The notes beneath the pieces were generated by a model, which saw nothing but the letters and a program-made list of their open reading frames with translations, was not told where the DNA came from and did not search any database. Made by a program: the position numbers and the translations under genes. DNA of 5,941 nucleotides from assembly GCA_022866585.1 (NCBI GenBank), contig JALHUP010000177.1:1-5941 (forward strand), in the 5' to 3' direction. This document shows positions 4,998-5,941 of the stretch, piece after piece. Numbering within the stretch: the first letter of the stretch is position 1; every line of letters starts with the position of its first letter. Source of the DNA: Candidatus Zixiibacteriota bacterium. Lineage in GTDB: Bacteria > Zixibacteria > MSB-5A5 > SM1-73.

Positions 4998-5006
4998 AAG
5001 GAGGTG
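4998..5006 (+). promoter_or_regulatory. Strong ribosome binding site of the Pal-like gene
   Basis: AAGGAGGTG, near-complete complementarity to the 16S rRNA tail, six bases between GGAGG and the ATG at 5011. It fits a highly expressed envelope protein. Confidence 0.85.
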
Positions 5007-5010
5007 TGGG

Positions 5011-5619
5011 ATGTCTTTTAAGAACCACAAAAGCTTTGCTCTTTTGAGTCTTTTGGTTTTGGCTGGTTTGTTAGCCTGGGGATGTGCTTCCACCTCTTCC
5101 GTAAAAAAGAGGACTCAAGAGATCGAAGATAAGTTGAATGCACAGACCCAACAGCTTGATCAAAAGATCTCTGGGGTCGATGCCAAAGCCGAAGAGGCTA
5201 AAAAGATGGCTGATGATGCCTGGAAAAAAGCAGAGGAAGCCGCCAGGTCTAAGGGTTATGCAGGTTATAAAGTGATTGGAGAAAGGGAGGTAAATTTCGA
5301 TTTTGACAGATATGACCTAAGCAAGATTTCAAAAGATATTTTGGATGAGATCGGGACGATGATGCAGCAAAAGCCAGAGCTTATCTTAGAGATTGCGGGA
5401 CACACCGACAATATAGGTCCGGATGAGTATAATGTGATATTAGGAGACAAGAGGACAGAGAGTGTAAGAAGATACCTGGCAGATAAATTTGACATCGCCA
5501 TCTATCGAATGTTCCAGATAAGCTTCGGCGAGTCCAAGCCCAAGGCTCTAAATGACACCATGTCTGGACAGGCAGCCAATCGAAGAGCAGTTCTGATGTT
5601 TTTGGGACCTTCCGAATAG
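5011..5619 (+). CDS. Pal/OmpA-family lipoprotein with N-terminal coiled coil
   Basis: The product is 202 residues. A signal peptide with hydrophobic core FALLSLLVLAGLLA (9-22) ends at C25, the likely lipidated cysteine. The lipobox is AWGC, with Ala instead of Leu at -3. Residue +2 is Ala, consistent with outer-membrane sorting under the E. coli rule. Residues 33-78 form an Ala-rich, Lpp-like coiled coil (IEDKL, then DQKISGVDAKAEEAKKMADDAWKKAEEA). The OmpA C-terminal domain spans about 92-198: FDFDRYDL, GHTDNIG (130-136), YNVILGDKRTESVRRYL (140-156), FGESKP and NRRA (190-193). D133 and R148 sit where OmpA-family proteins grip diaminopimelate. It should tether the outer membrane to peptidoglycan. 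No tol genes are nearby, so a true Pal in the Tol-Pal system is not shown. It is monocistronic, with its own promoter and terminator. Confidence 0.9.
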   Translation: MSFKNHKSFALLSLLVLAGLLAWGCASTSSVKKRTQEIEDKLNAQTQQLDQKISGVDAKAEEAKKMADDAWKKAEEAARSKGYAGYKVIGEREVNFDFDRYDLSKISKDILDEIGTMMQQKPELILEIAGHTDNIGPDEYNVILGDKRTESVRRYLADKFDIAIYRMFQISFGESKPKALNDTMSGQAANRRAVLMFLGPSE

Positions 5620-5630
5620 CCATGGGAAGT

Positions 5631-5687
5631 GTAGGGGCGATTCCCCGCCTCTGGCGGGATGTTCCACATGAATCGCCCCTACTTTTT
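5631..5687 (+). terminator. Branched intrinsic terminator after the Pal-like gene
   Basis: A perfect 12-base outer stem, gtaggggcgatt (5631-5642) with aatcgcccctac (5671-5682), is followed by TTTTT (5683-5687), starting 12 bases after the stop codon. Inside are two hairpins: cccgcc-tct-ggcggg (5644-5658) and atgt-tcc-acat (5659-5669). It probably ends the transcript, though the loop is far larger than in a standard terminator. The sequence looks like a dispersed palindromic repeat recruited as a terminator. Confidence 0.7.
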
Positions 5688-5941
5688 GCATTTTGTTCAA
5701 AAAATTGTCAACTCAGAGAATGAGTTCTTAAAGTCTTGTAGTATTTTGAGTTACAAAGGATGGCGGTGCTAAGATTAAGGTGTGGAGTAGCGCGAAAAGA
5801 GGAAATGCAGATGATAAAAACTTGTTAACTCTTTTGATTTATTTAACTTAGTGAAAGTCTGATTAGATGTTAAGTCCTTTTCAATTTTTCACATTTTTTT
5901 ATTGACATTTTTGATTTAGGATTTATATTATAGTTGCATGA
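5688..5941. other. Intergenic region leading to an off-window gene
   Basis: No gene is visible. A small hairpin aactca (5710-5715) with tgagtt (5721-5726) is present. The stretch becomes very AT-rich from about 5815 and ends in the promoter at 5902-5931. Confidence 0.6.
5902..5931 (+). promoter_or_regulatory. Near-consensus promoter firing off the right edge
   Basis: A perfect TTGACA (5902-5907) is followed by TATATT (5924-5929, 16-base spacer) or TATTAT (5926-5931, 18-base spacer), each five of six to consensus, in an AT-rich tract. It should drive a plus-strand gene beginning beyond 5941. Confidence 0.65.

Noticed and set aside
5265..5623. Minus-strand ORFs opposite the Pal-like gene
   Set aside because: They are antisense shadows of the OmpA domain coding region.

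Overview
The window reads as an accessory-flavoured stretch of an AT-rich, diderm bacterial chromosome, probably from an uncultured lineage known mainly from metagenomes. An FCB-type candidate phylum such as Zixibacteria is my guess; no marker here proves it. The diderm call rests on a Pal/OmpA-type lipoprotein with a peptidoglycan-binding domain.

Layout. Positions 1-193 (minus) hold the N-terminus of a membrane glycosyltransferase of the GT87/DUF2029 type that runs off the left edge. Positions 194-953 carry no intact gene. They are packed with repeats: a MITE-like inverted-repeat element, two diverged copies of a hairpin-bearing direct repeat, a nest of palindromes between those copies, and a branched GC-rich palindrome. 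Positions 954-1178 (minus) encode the DNA-binding N-terminus of an IS630-type transposase, cut short. A stand-alone tandem ACT-domain protein related to the aspartokinase regulatory region follows on the plus strand (1404-1871). Convergent to it lies a minus-strand set read in the order comEA-like gene, rsmD, coaD (4027 down to 2094). It covers DNA binding/uptake, 16S rRNA methylation and coenzyme A synthesis. Positions 4311-4631 (minus) are the N-terminal remnant of an IS1634/IS4-type transposase. A second MITE-like element (4726-4869) sits just upstream of the Pal-like lipoprotein gene (5011-5619), which has its own promoter, a strong ribosome binding site and a branched terminator. A near-consensus promoter at the right edge fires out of the window.

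The housekeeping genes look ordinary. The rsmD-coaD pair is a known conserved neighbourhood, and rsmD begins with TTG behind a good ribosome binding site.

The unusual part is the repeat content. Several unrelated intergenic elements share one plan: an outer inverted repeat enclosing two separate, sequence-unrelated small hairpins (a Y or three-way-junction fold). A 33-bp palindrome has also entered the comEA-like gene twice in the same reading phase, adding two near-identical 11-residue blocks. This recalls the Rickettsia palindromic elements found inside proteins. No complete defence system, CRISPR array, rRNA or tRNA is visible.
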